A DNA stretch of 57,621 nucleotides from Cellulomonas triticagri (GTDB lineage: Bacteria; Actinomycetota; Actinomycetes; Actinomycetales; Cellulomonadaceae), in assembly GCF_003696205.1 (NCBI RefSeq), contig NZ_RFFI01000006.1:1-57621 (forward strand), given 5' to 3'. Of the stretch, positions 50,603 through 57,621 are shown piece after piece. The notes beneath the pieces were generated by a model, which had not been told where the DNA came from, made no database searches, and saw only the letters and a list, made by a program, of their open reading frames with translations. The translations under genes and the position numbers were made by a program. Position 1 is the stretch's first letter; each line of letters opens with the position of its first letter.

Positions 50603-51865
50603 GTGAAGATCCTCGTCGTCGGCACCGGCGCCCGTGAGCACGCCCTGGTCCTCGCCCTGTCCCGCGACCCCGCGGTCACCGGGCTGCACGCCGCGCCCGG
50701 CAACCCGGGCATCGGCGCGCTCGCGACCCTGCACGCGGTGGACCCGCTGGACGGGGCCGCGGTCGCCGCGCTCGCGACGTCGCTGAGCGCCGACCTCGTC
50801 GTGGTCGGCCCGGAGGCGCCCCTGGTCGCGGGCGTCGGGGACGCCGTCGTGGCCGCCGGGATCCCGGTGTTCGGGCCCAGCGCCGCCGCCGCGCGGCTGG
50901 AGGGCTCGAAGGCGTTCGCCAAGGAGGTCATGGCCGCCGCGGGCGTGCCCACCGCCGACCCGGTCGTCGTCACCGACGCGACCGAGGCTGGTCCGGCGCT
51001 GGACACCTTCGGCGCGCCCTACGTCGTCAAGGACGACGGCCTCGCCGCGGGCAAGGGCGTCGTCGTCACCGAGGACCGGGACGCGGCGCTCGCGCACGCC
51101 CTCGCGTGCCTGGACAAGCCGGGCGGTCGCGTGGTGGTCGAGGACTACCTCGACGGGCCCGAGGTGTCGCTGTTCGTGCTGTCCGACGGCACGCACGTGG
51201 TGCCGCTGGTGCCCGCGCAGGACTTCAAGCGCGTGGGCGACGGCGACACCGGCCCGAACACCGGCGGCATGGGCGCGTACAGCCCGCTGCCGTGGGCGCC
51301 CGCCGGGCTGGTGGACGAGGTCGTCGCGCAGGTCGCGCAGCCGACCGTGGACGAGATGGCCCGGCGCGGCACGCCCTTCGTCGGGGTGCTCTACTGCGGC
51401 CTCGCGCTGACCAGCCGCGGCACGCGCGTCGTGGAGTTCAACGCGCGGTTCGGCGACCCGGAGACCCAGGTCGTGCTGGCGCGGCTGGAGACGCCGCTCG
51501 CGGCCGTCCTGCTCGCCGCCGCGACCGGGACGCTGGCGGACCTGCCGTCGCTGCGCTGGCGGGACGACGCGGCCGTCACGGTCGTCGTCGCGTCGGCCGG
51601 GTACCCGGAGGCGCCGCGCACCGGCGACGTGATCGGCGGGCTCGCGGACGCCGACGCGCTGCCGGACGTGCACGTGCTGCACGCGGGCACCGCCGCCGGG
51701 GCCGACGGGGCCGTGCTGTCCGCGGGCGGACGGGTGCTGTCCGTGGTCGGCACCGGCGGGGACCTCGGGGCGGCCCGGGACGCGGCCTACGCGGGCGTGG
51801 CCCGGATCGACCTCGCCGACGCGCACCACCGCGGCGACATCGCCGAGGCGGCCGCGCGCGGCTGA
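50603..51865 (+). CDS. purD: Phosphoribosylamine-glycine ligase
   Basis: 420 residues, ATP-grasp. '[22 protein letters not shown]', 'AAPGNPGI', '[15 protein letters not shown]', '[16 protein letters not shown]', '[22 protein letters not shown]' and '[18 protein letters not shown]' are all present. It forms GAR from phosphoribosylamine and glycine, supplying PurT. GTG start fixed by the leaderless promoter. It converges on the SCO4848-type gene with 6 bp between stops. Confidence 0.95.
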   Translation: MKILVVGTGAREHALVLALSRDPAVTGLHAAPGNPGIGALATLHAVDPLDGAAVAALATSLSADLVVVGPEAPLVAGVGDAVVAAGIPVFGPSAAAARLEGSKAFAKEVMAAAGVPTADPVVVTDATEAGPALDTFGAPYVVKDDGLAAGKGVVVTEDRDAALAHALACLDKPGGRVVVEDYLDGPEVSLFVLSDGTHVVPLVPAQDFKRVGDGDTGPNTGGMGAYSPLPWAPAGLVDEVVAQVAQPTVDEMARRGTPFVGVLYCGLALTSRGTRVVEFNARFGDPETQVVLARLETPLAAVLLAAATGTLADLPSLRWRDDAAVTVVVASAGYPEAPRTGDVIGGLADADALPDVHVLHAGTAAGADGAVLSAGGRVLSVVGTGGDLGAARDAAYAGVARIDLADAHHRGDIAEAAARG

Positions 51866-51871
51866 CGAGCC

Positions 51872-52090
51872 TCAGACCAGGGCCAGCACGCCCACCAGCG
51901 CCGTCGCTGCGCCCAGGAGCATCGACACCGAGATCAGCACCACGTGCACGGTGAGGAACCGCGTCGGGCGACCCTGCGCGTCGCGGGAGCGCGGGTCCTT
52001 GACGATGCGGCGGCCGAACTGCGGCCAGACGAGCAGGCTCCACGCACCGGCGACGAGCAGGACCACGGACCAGGCGACGGGGAGCTCCAT
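51872..52090 (-). CDS. SCO4848-family small membrane protein
   Basis: 72 residues: two hydrophobic helices (about 5-24 and 48-70) around a basic loop '[28 protein letters not shown]', which matches the actinobacterial SCO4848-type family of unknown function. ATG at 52090 lies seven bases after a weak CATGCT -10. Lies between purD and purC on the opposite strand; a short gene easily missed. Confidence 0.7.
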   Translation of the reverse strand: MELPVAWSVVLLVAGAWSLLVWPQFGRRIVKDPRSRDAQGRPTRFLTVHVVLISVSMLLGAATALVGVLALV

Positions 52091-52171
52091 GCCCGCGAGC
52101 ATGCCACGGCGTCCCGGTCCGGCCCCGGGGCCGTCCACCGCGGGCGGCCCGACCTGCGGCAGGATGGGCGC

Positions 52172-53095
52172 ATGACCGCACCCGCGCTGCCCGGCTGGAC
52201 GCACACCTACTCCGGCAAGGTCCGTGACCTCTACGTCCCGGACACCACGCAGGAGGCCGGTGCCGCGGTCGCCGAGGCCCACGGCGACGTCGTCCTCGTC
52301 GTCGCGAGCGACCGGGTGAGCGCCTACGACCACGTCCTCGAGCCGGGCATCCCCGGCAAGGGCGCGGTGCTGACCCGCCTGAGCCTGTGGTGGTTCGACC
52401 AGCTCGCCGACCTGGTGCCGAACCACGTCGTCAGCGCCGACGCCCCGGAGGTGCCCGAGGCGGTGCTGGGGCGGGCGATGGTGTGCCGCCGGCTCGAGAT
52501 GTTCCCGGTGGAGTGCGTGGCGCGCGGGTACCTGACCGGGTCGGGCCTGGCCGAGTACCGGGAGTCCGGCTCGGTCACCGGGATCGCGCTGCCGGACGGC
52601 CTGGTCGACGGGTCCCGGCTGCCGGAGCCGATCTTCACGCCCGCGACCAAGGCCGAGCTGGGCGAGCACGACGAGAACGTGCCGCTGGAGCACGTCGTCG
52701 CGCTGCTGGGGCGCGAGCGCGCCGAGCAGCTGCGGGACCTCACGCTGGCGGTGTACGCCCGGGCGGAGGCGGTCGCGCGGGACCGGGGCGTGATCCTCGC
52801 GGACACCAAGCTCGAGTTCGGGATCGACCCGACCACCGGCGAGGTGACCCTCGGCGACGAGGTGCTGACGCCGGACTCGTCGCGGTTCTGGCCCGCGGAC
52901 GGCTGGGAGCCCGGGCGCGCGCAGCCGAGCTTCGACAAGCAGTTCGTGCGGGACTGGCTCACCTCGCCCGCGTCGGGCTGGGACCGTGCGGGCGACGTGG
53001 CGCCCCCGGCGCTGCCCGCCGACGTCGTGGCCCGCACCCAGGACCGCTACCGCGAGGCCCTGGAACGCCTGACGGGGGCGCCGCTCGGCCGGTGA
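52172..53095 (+). CDS. purC: Phosphoribosylaminoimidazole-succinocarboxamide synthase (SAICAR synthetase)
   Basis: 307 residues. '[11 protein letters not shown]', '[34 protein letters not shown]', '[20 protein letters not shown]', '[17 protein letters not shown]', '[12 protein letters not shown]' and '[17 protein letters not shown]' are diagnostic. It couples CAIR and aspartate with ATP. ATG 52172 with a weak -10 CAGGAT six bases upstream. Last of the purine genes here; convergent with the siderophore-binding protein. Confidence 0.95.
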   Translation: MTAPALPGWTHTYSGKVRDLYVPDTTQEAGAAVAEAHGDVVLVVASDRVSAYDHVLEPGIPGKGAVLTRLSLWWFDQLADLVPNHVVSADAPEVPEAVLGRAMVCRRLEMFPVECVARGYLTGSGLAEYRESGSVTGIALPDGLVDGSRLPEPIFTPATKAELGEHDENVPLEHVVALLGRERAEQLRDLTLAVYARAEAVARDRGVILADTKLEFGIDPTTGEVTLGDEVLTPDSSRFWPADGWEPGRAQPSFDKQFVRDWLTSPASGWDRAGDVAPPALPADVVARTQDRYREALERLTGAPLGR

Positions 53096-53105
53096 GGGCC
53101 GGGCG

Positions 53106-53121
53106 ACGCCCCCGCGGGCGT
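53106..53121. terminator. Small hairpin between purC and the siderophore-binding gene
   Basis: ACGCCC/GGGCGT with a four-base loop between convergent genes; modest strength. Confidence 0.4.
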
Positions 53122-53134
53122 GCGGTGCTGCGGC

Positions 53135-54148
53135 TCAGGAGCCGAGCGCGTCCTCGATGAGCGGGACCAGGTTGTCGAGCGCGTACTGCTGGGCGCCGAT
53201 GGTGCCGAGCGAGTAGGCGGACGACAGGTCGCCGTCGATGACCACGGCGCGGCCGTCGGCGACGGCGGGGATGGCCTGCCACTGCGGGTCGTCGGTGATC
53301 TCGGCGGTGTCGATGTAGATCGGGAACGCGACGATCAGGTCGGCGTCGAGCAGGTCGAGCTGCTCGGAGGAGATGTCGACGCTGAAGCCGGACGCGGAGA
53401 CCGGCAGGTCGGCGATCGTCGGGGACTGCACGAAGCCGAGGTTCTGGAGGAAGTCGACGCGGTCGCCGCCCTCGATGTACGCGCCCCAGCCCTCGGAGGT
53501 GCGGGTCGCCGCGGCGATGGTCTTGCCGTCCCAGTCGGGGTGCGCGTCGCGGGCGGCCGCGAAGGTGTCCTCGAGCTGCGCCTCGAGCTCCTCGCCCTTC
53601 TCCGGGACGCCGAGAGCGGTGGAGATGAGCTCGAGCTGCTGCTGCCCGGTGGTGAGGTAGGAGTCGCCGCCCTCGGGGACGCCCACGGTCGGGGCGATCT
53701 CGGACAGGCGGTCGTAGCGGTCCTGGTCGCCGGAGGACTTCACGTCGAGGATCAGGTCCGGCTCCAGGGCCGCGATGGCCTCGTAGGACGGCTCCAGCGT
53801 CTCGATGATCTCCGGGGACTCGTCGTACTGGCCCTCGGCCCACGGGCCGACGCCGTCGCCGCCGAACGCCAGCCAGTCGGACGCGCCGACGGGCTGGTAG
53901 CCGAGCGACAGGGCGGTCTCGGCGTCGCCCCAGCCCAGGGCGACGACGCGCTCGGGGCGGGACTCGACGGTGACCTCGCCGAACTTGGTCTCGACCGTGG
54001 CCGGGAAGGTGCCCTCGGCGGACGTGCCGGAGCCGCCCGCGGGGGTAGTCTCGCCCGAGCCGGCGCCGGAGTCGTCGGTGCTGGAGCAGGCGCTGAGCGT
54101 CAGGACGGCGACCGCGGCGAGGCCGGCGGCGACACGCATGGACTTCAT
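53135..54148 (-). CDS. Fe3+-siderophore ABC transporter substrate-binding lipoprotein
   Basis: 337 residues. Signal peptide with lipobox LSAC (Cys21) and a Ser/Gly/Thr linker; from about residue 50 a FepB/FhuD-type fold ('VTVESRPERVVALGWGDAETALSLGYQPVGASDW', 'YEAIAALEPDLILDVKSSG', 'LSEIAPTVGVPE', 'DADLIVAFPIYID'). Binds an iron-siderophore complex and delivers it to the divergently encoded permeases. ATG 54148 with AAAGG. The divergent promoter carries an iron box. Differs from HmuT at 2-3.1 kb in lacking the heme-type pattern. Confidence 0.9.
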   Translation of the reverse strand: MKSMRVAAGLAAVAVLTLSACSSTDDSGAGSGETTPAGGSGTSAEGTFPATVETKFGEVTVESRPERVVALGWGDAETALSLGYQPVGASDWLAFGGDGVGPWAEGQYDESPEIIETLEPSYEAIAALEPDLILDVKSSGDQDRYDRLSEIAPTVGVPEGGDSYLTTGQQQLELISTALGVPEKGEELEAQLEDTFAAARDAHPDWDGKTIAAATRTSEGWGAYIEGGDRVDFLQNLGFVQSPTIADLPVSASGFSVDISSEQLDLLDADLIVAFPIYIDTAEITDDPQWQAIPAVADGRAVVIDGDLSSAYSLGTIGAQQYALDNLVPLIEDALGS

Positions 54149-54209
54149 CGAAGACCTTTCGTGGAGGGGCCCGTGCGCGCGACGGCGCGGCGACAGGGCG
54201 GATCGTTCG

Positions 54210-54228
54210 GAAGGTTAGCCTAGCCTCA
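54210..54228 (+). promoter_or_regulatory. Iron box (DtxR/IdeR operator) of the siderophore locus
   Basis: GAAGGTTAGCCTAGCCTCA matches 15 of 19 positions of TTAGGTTAGCCTAACCTAA. It sits between the divergent binding-protein and permease genes and overlaps a -10 box for the permease side. Confidence 0.8.
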
Positions 54229-54251
54229 TGACGCGCAGGTACCCCGGGTGA
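54228..54251 (+). CDS. Possible 7-codon leaderless leader peptide
   Basis: ATG at 54228, exactly six bases after TAGCCT, opens a frame MTRRYPG whose TGA overlaps the GTG of the permease (GTGA). If made, it would couple ribosome loading from a leaderless transcript to permease translation. The permease GTG itself has no Shine-Dalgarno sequence. Speculative but structurally neat. Confidence 0.35.
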   Translation: MTRRYPG

Positions 54252-55285
54252 CCGCCGTCGGTGCTCCGGTGCGCGTGCGGACGTCCGCAGCGACCCGACG
54301 CGCCGGCGCGCTGCTGCTGCTCGTGGGGCTGCTGGTGGCCGCGCTCGCGCTCAGCCTCGCGGTCGGGTCGCGGCCGGTGGACCTGCCGACGGTGTGGGGC
54401 GCGCTGACCAACCAGGCGGTGCCCGCCGCGGACCGCGCGGCCGTGGTCGGGCTGCGGCTGCCGCGCACCGTGATCGCCGTGCTGGTGGGCGCGGGACTCG
54501 CGGTCGCGGGCGGGCTGATGCAGGCGCTGACCCGCAACCCGCTCGCGGACCCGGGCATCCTCGGCGTGACCAGCGGTGCGGCGTTCGCCGTCGCGATGGG
54601 GGTCGTGCTGCTCGGCGTCACCCGGCCGTCCGGGTACGTGTGGTTCGCGTTCGCGGGGGCGCTGCTGGCGACGCTCGCGGTGTACCTGGTGGGCTCGGCG
54701 GGCCGGTCCAACGCCGGGCCGGTGCAGCTCACGCTCGCGGGCGTCGCGCTGTCGGCGGTGCTGACCGGCGTCGTGGGCGCGTTGCGGCTCGCCGACCAGG
54801 AGCGGTTCGCGGTCCTGCTGACCTGGGAGTCCGGGTCGCTGCAGTCCCGCGGCTGGTCGGTGATCCTGCCCGTGCTGCCGTTCGTGCTCGTGGGGCTGCT
54901 GCTCGCCGGGCTGGTGGCGGGCTCCCTCAACACCCTCGGGCTCGGCGAGGACCTCGCGACGGCGCTCGGTGCGTCGGTGGCCCGGACGCGGGTGCTCGCG
55001 GTCGTCGCGATCACGCTGCTCGCGGGCGGCGCCACGGCCATGGCCGGACCGATCACGCTGGTCGGCCTGATGGTGCCGCACATCGTGCGGTGGCTGGTCG
55101 GCCCGGACCAGCGGTGGATCCTCGGGGCGTCCGCGCTCGCCGGGCCCGTCCTGGTGCTGCTGGCCGACGTCGCCGCTCGCGTGCTGCTCTGGCCGGGGGA
55201 GCTGCCGGTCGGGGTCGTGACCGCGTTCGTCGGTGCGCCGGTGCTCATCGCGCTGGTGCGCCGACGGAAGGCGAGCGGGCTGTGA
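54248..55285 (+). CDS. Iron-siderophore ABC transporter permease 1 (FecCD family)
   Basis: 345 residues, about nine to ten hydrophobic segments. FecCD signatures 'RLPRTVIAVLVGAGLAVAGGLMQALTRNPLADPGILGVTSGAAFAV' and 'ITLVGLMVPHIVRWLVGPDQR', ending with 'ELPVGVVTAFVGAPVLIALVRRRK'. Pairs with the next permease as a heterodimer, as in FepDG. GTG start preceded by the 7-codon frame; no ribosome-binding site. Overlaps permease 2 by 4 bp (GTGA). Confidence 0.9.
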   Translation: MTAVGAPVRVRTSAATRRAGALLLLVGLLVAALALSLAVGSRPVDLPTVWGALTNQAVPAADRAAVVGLRLPRTVIAVLVGAGLAVAGGLMQALTRNPLADPGILGVTSGAAFAVAMGVVLLGVTRPSGYVWFAFAGALLATLAVYLVGSAGRSNAGPVQLTLAGVALSAVLTGVVGALRLADQERFAVLLTWESGSLQSRGWSVILPVLPFVLVGLLLAGLVAGSLNTLGLGEDLATALGASVARTRVLAVVAITLLAGGATAMAGPITLVGLMVPHIVRWLVGPDQRWILGASALAGPVLVLLADVAARVLLWPGELPVGVVTAFVGAPVLIALVRRRKASGL

Positions 55286-56313
55286 CTGCCCCTGCGCCCG
55301 CCCACGCCCCCGCGCCCGCCCGCGCCGGCGTGCGGGTCCGCCGCGGCCCGCTGACCACCGCCGCGCTGGCCGTCGCCGCCCTGCTGCTCGCGCTGCTGGC
55401 CCTCGGGCTCGGCGACTACCCGCTGAGCGTCCCGGAGGTCGTGCGGGCGCTCGTCAGCGACCAGGGGTTCGCGACCACCGTCGTCACCGGCTGGCGGCTG
55501 CCCCGCGTGGTCGTCGCGCTGGTCTTCGGGGCCGCGCTCGGCGTCTCCGGGGCGCTGTTCCAGTCGCTGACCCGCAACCCGCTCGGCTCCCCGGACGTCA
55601 TCGGGTTCTCCACCGGCGCGTACACCGGCGTGCTCGTCGTGACGACGGTGCTCGGCACGGGCGTGCTCGGGGTGTCGGCCGGGGCGCTGCTCGCCGGGCT
55701 CGCCACCGCCTTCGTCGTCTACCTGCTGGCGTACCGCGACGGGGTCCAAGGGTTCCGGCTCATCGTCGTCGGCATCGGCGTCACCGGGATGCTGCACGGC
55801 GTCAACGTGTGGCTGCTGCTGCGCGCCGAGACCGAGGTCGCGATGGCGGCGTCCATCTGGGGCGCGGGATCCATCGCGCTGACGGGCTGGTCGCAGGCCG
55901 TCCCGGCGTTCGTGGTGCTGGCCGTGCTGACCCCGCTGGTCTGCGCCGCGAGCGGGCCGCTGCGCCAGCTCGAGCTCGGCGACGACGCCGCCGGGGCGCA
56001 CGGCCTGCGCGTCGAGCGGTCGCGGCTCGTGGTCGTCGTGCTGGGTGTTGCGCTGATCGCGACCGTCACGGCGACCGCCGGGCCCATCGCGTTCGTCGCG
56101 CTGTCCGCGCCGCAGATCGCTCGGCGCCTCGCGGGGTCGCCGGGCCTGCCGCTGGTGGCGTCCGCGCTCACCGGCGGCCTGGTGCTGCTCGGCGCGGACA
56201 TGATCGCGCAGCACGTGCTGCCGACGGCGGTGCCCGTCGGCGTGGTGACCGTGGTGCTCGGCGGGGCGTACCTGCTGGCCCTGATCGTGCAGGAGGCGCG
56301 ACGGCGATGGTGA
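55282..56313 (+). CDS. Iron-siderophore ABC transporter permease 2 (FecCD family)
   Basis: 343 residues. A short Pro/Ala N-terminus and about nine helices; 'RLPRVVVALVFGAALGVSGALFQSLTRNPLGSPDVIGFSTGAYTGV', 'GIGVTGMLHGVNVWLLLRAE', 'GPIAFVALSAPQIARRL', 'VPVGVVTVVLGGAYLLALIVQE'. Of the FepG type, with 'GSPDVIGF' instead of 'ADPGILG' in permease 1. The ATPase start lies 7 bp inside its 3' end, so translation is coupled. Confidence 0.9.
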   Translation: MTAPAPAHAPAPARAGVRVRRGPLTTAALAVAALLLALLALGLGDYPLSVPEVVRALVSDQGFATTVVTGWRLPRVVVALVFGAALGVSGALFQSLTRNPLGSPDVIGFSTGAYTGVLVVTTVLGTGVLGVSAGALLAGLATAFVVYLLAYRDGVQGFRLIVVGIGVTGMLHGVNVWLLLRAETEVAMAASIWGAGSIALTGWSQAVPAFVVLAVLTPLVCAASGPLRQLELGDDAAGAHGLRVERSRLVVVVLGVALIATVTATAGPIAFVALSAPQIARRLAGSPGLPLVASALTGGLVLLGADMIAQHVLPTAVPVGVVTVVLGGAYLLALIVQEARRRW

Positions 56314-57113
56314 ACCCAGGGACGGGACGGCTGCGGGCCGACGCCGTGACGCTCGGCTACGACCGGAAGACGGTGTCGACCGGCCTGAGCGTGACGATCC
56401 CCGACGACTCGTTCACGGTCGTCGTCGGGCCGAACGCGTGCGGCAAGTCGACCCTGCTGCGGTCGCTCGCGCGGCTGCTGCGCCCGAGCGCGGGCGACGT
56501 CGTCCTCGACGGGGAGTCGATCCACCGGATCGCGACCAAGGAGGTCGCCCGCCGGGTCGGCCTGCTGCCGCAGTCCGCGCTGGCGCCCGAGGGCATCACG
56601 GTCGGCGACCTCGTCGCGCGCGGGCGGTACCCGCACCAGAACCTGTTCCGGCAGCAGACCGAGGCCGACCGCGAGGCGGTCGCGGCGGCGATGGCGGCGA
56701 CCCACGTCGCGGACCTCGCCGAGGTGCCCGTGGACGAGCTGTCCGGCGGGCAGCGGCAGCGGGTCTGGGTCGCGATGGCGCTGGCCCAGCAGACCGGCAT
56801 CCTCCTGCTGGACGAGCCGACGACGTTCCTCGACATCGCCCACCAGATCGAGCTGCTCGACCTGTTCGCCGGGCTGCACCGCGACGGCGCGACCCTGGTC
56901 GCGGTGCTGCACGACCTCAACCACGCCGCGCGCTACGCGACGCACCTCGTGGTGATGAAGGGCGGTGAGGTCGTCGCCCAGGGGGACCCGGGGGAGGTGG
57001 TCACGGCGGACCTGGTCGAGGACGTGTTCGGCCTCCCGTGCCTGGTGATCCCGGACCCGCTGTCGGGTACCCCGCTGGTCATCCCGCGCGGCACGGCGCA
57101 CCCCGCGCCCTGA
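56307..57113 (+). CDS. Iron-siderophore ABC transporter ATP-binding protein
   Basis: 268 residues, FepC type. Walker A GPNACGKST at 41-49, Q-loop 'LLPQSALAPEGITVGDLVARGRYPH', signature 'LSGGQRQRVW', Walker B 'LLLDEPTTFLDIAHQ' and switch His in 'AVLHDLNHAARYA'. The C-terminal 'GLPCLVIPDPLSGTPLVIPR' is typical of the siderophore branch. ATG 56307, overlapping permease 2 by 7 bp. The operon ends with a terminator that begins in its last codons. Confidence 0.92.
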   Translation: MVNPGTGRLRADAVTLGYDRKTVSTGLSVTIPDDSFTVVVGPNACGKSTLLRSLARLLRPSAGDVVLDGESIHRIATKEVARRVGLLPQSALAPEGITVGDLVARGRYPHQNLFRQQTEADREAVAAAMAATHVADLAEVPVDELSGGQRQRVWVAMALAQQTGILLLDEPTTFLDIAHQIELLDLFAGLHRDGATLVAVLHDLNHAARYATHLVVMKGGEVVAQGDPGEVVTADLVEDVFGLPCLVIPDPLSGTPLVIPRGTAHPAP

Positions 57114-57129
57114 GGCACGGCGCGGGGTG
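57099..57129. terminator. Bidirectional terminator overlapping the end of the ATPase gene
   Basis: Perfect 11-bp stem (CACCCCGCGCC/GGCGCGGGGTG) with a 9-base loop that contains the stop codon. It ends 10 bp before the stop of the convergent anti-sigma gene. Confidence 0.7.
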
Positions 57130-57138
57130 GGCCGGGCG

Positions 57139-57621
57139 TCAGGCCGGGGCGAGGACGACGACCGGCTCGGACGTCGGGGCCTCGGAGCCGCCCTCCGGCT
57201 CGACCGTCAGGGCGAGCGCGTCGCCCGTGCGGTACGCCGCCGTGCTGATCTCGAGGGTGCCGTCGGAGGTCGGCTGCGTGGCGTCGGGCAGCGGCACGCC
57301 GTCGCGCATGACCCACAGCTGGTAGACCTGCCCGTCCTGCGGGTTCGTGACCCCGCTCGCGGTGACGAGCGCGGAGTCGGCGGAGATGACGGCCACGGCG
57401 CTGCCGCCGGACGTCACGTCCGCGGACACCACCTGGGCGCCGGGCTGCGCGAGCGCCGTGGTCAGGCGGTCGGCGCGGGCCTGCGCCTCGGCGGCCCGCT
57501 GCGACTCGCGCCAGGCGATGCCGCTCGGGACGGCCACCGCGACGGCGACGACCAGGGCGGTGACGACGCCCGACCAGCGGCGACGCCGACGCGGTGCGCC
57601 CGGGCGCCCGGCGGGGCGGGA
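57139..57621 (-). CDS. RskA-type anti-sigma factor, C-terminal part (5' end off the right edge)
   Basis: 160 visible codons. A basic stretch (RPGAPRRRRR) and one transmembrane helix ('WSGVVTALVVAVAVAVPSGIA'), a short extracellular helix 'RESQRAAEAQARADRL', and the anti-sigma-K domain ('VYQLWVMRDGVPLPDATQP', 'ALTVEPEGGSEAPTSEPVVVLAPA'). This is the membrane-bound partner of a SigK-like ECF sigma factor. The cytoplasmic zinc-finger half and the sigma gene would lie to the right of the window. An internal Met is not the true start, because the frame stays open to the edge. Confidence 0.8.
   Translation of the reverse strand, partial: SRPAGRPGAPRRRRRWSGVVTALVVAVAVAVPSGIAWRESQRAAEAQARADRLTTALAQPGAQVVSADVTSGGSAVAVISADSALVTASGVTNPQDGQVYQLWVMRDGVPLPDATQPTSDGTLEISTAAYRTGDALALTVEPEGGSEAPTSEPVVVLAPA

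Noticed and set aside
57139..57537. Complete small protein starting at an internal Met near 57537
   Set aside because: The frame stays open to the right edge and encodes a transmembrane helix and basic region upstream of that Met, so the gene is a truncated RskA-type anti-sigma factor, not a short complete one.

Overview
The window looks like the chromosome of a very high-G+C actinobacterium, most likely a Cellulomonas- or Cellulosimicrobium-type member of the Micrococcales. The grounds are: extreme third-position GC; HtaA-type heme surface proteins and LAXTG (class E sortase) sorting signals; an HspR/HAIR operator before clpB; DtxR/IdeR-type iron boxes; actinobacterial families (DUF5997, DUF3151, SCO4848-type membrane protein); and many genes whose -10 box (TANNNT) lies 6-7 bases before the start codon, the signature of leaderless mRNAs. 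This is inferred from gene content, not from a database comparison.

Layout. 1-1.8 kb: an HTH-less LysR-type ligand-binding protein (cut by the left edge), DUF5997 and a membrane protein. 1.9-9.2 kb: an iron-box-controlled heme-uptake operon (lipoprotein, permease, ATPase, two surface proteins; the large one has three repeats of an unassigned domain, two HtaA domains and an LATTG anchor). 9.3-13.3 kb: a heterodimeric ABC exporter whose first half has a His-rich collagen-like N-terminus. 13.4-15 kb: trmB and a VOC protein. 15.3-20.2 kb: a candidate exopolysaccharide operon (hyaluronan-synthase-like GT2, membrane-anchored GH26, UDP-glucose dehydrogenase). 20.2-24.7 kb: a long regulatory intergene, clpB and an NDH-2-like flavoprotein. 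24.8-28.1 kb: a cutinase/VWA/PKD/Fn3 surface protein with an LAATG anchor, a lipoprotein and a small membrane protein. 28.2-31.3 kb: GH3 glycosidase with a divergent TetR regulator. 31.3-41.1 kb: housekeeping genes (two septum-formation-domain proteins, exonuclease III, SDR, pyrE, YwiC-like, HAD-IIA, DedA, purT, SpoU methyltransferase, fba).

41.2-48.6 kb: a block between fba and the DUF3151-purA-purD-purC genes. It holds two STAS anti-anti-sigma factors (one at each end), a PAS/SpoIIE-phosphatase/ATPase fusion, a SipW-like signal peptidase, and three exported proteins (an alternate-signal-peptide, TasA/camelysin-like protein, an LAITG-anchored protein and an Ig-domain protein). It reads as a signal-controlled surface-assembly module. 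48.7-53.1 kb: DUF3151, purA, purD, a SCO4848-type protein and purC. 53.1-57.1 kb: a siderophore-uptake locus (lipoprotein divergent from two permeases and an ATPase) with an iron box in the divergent promoter. 57.1 kb to the end: the C-terminal part of an RskA-type anti-sigma factor.

Together the accessory genes concern the cell envelope: iron and heme acquisition, polysaccharide production, and covalently anchored surface proteins. No tRNA, rRNA, insertion sequence, phage gene or CRISPR array was seen.
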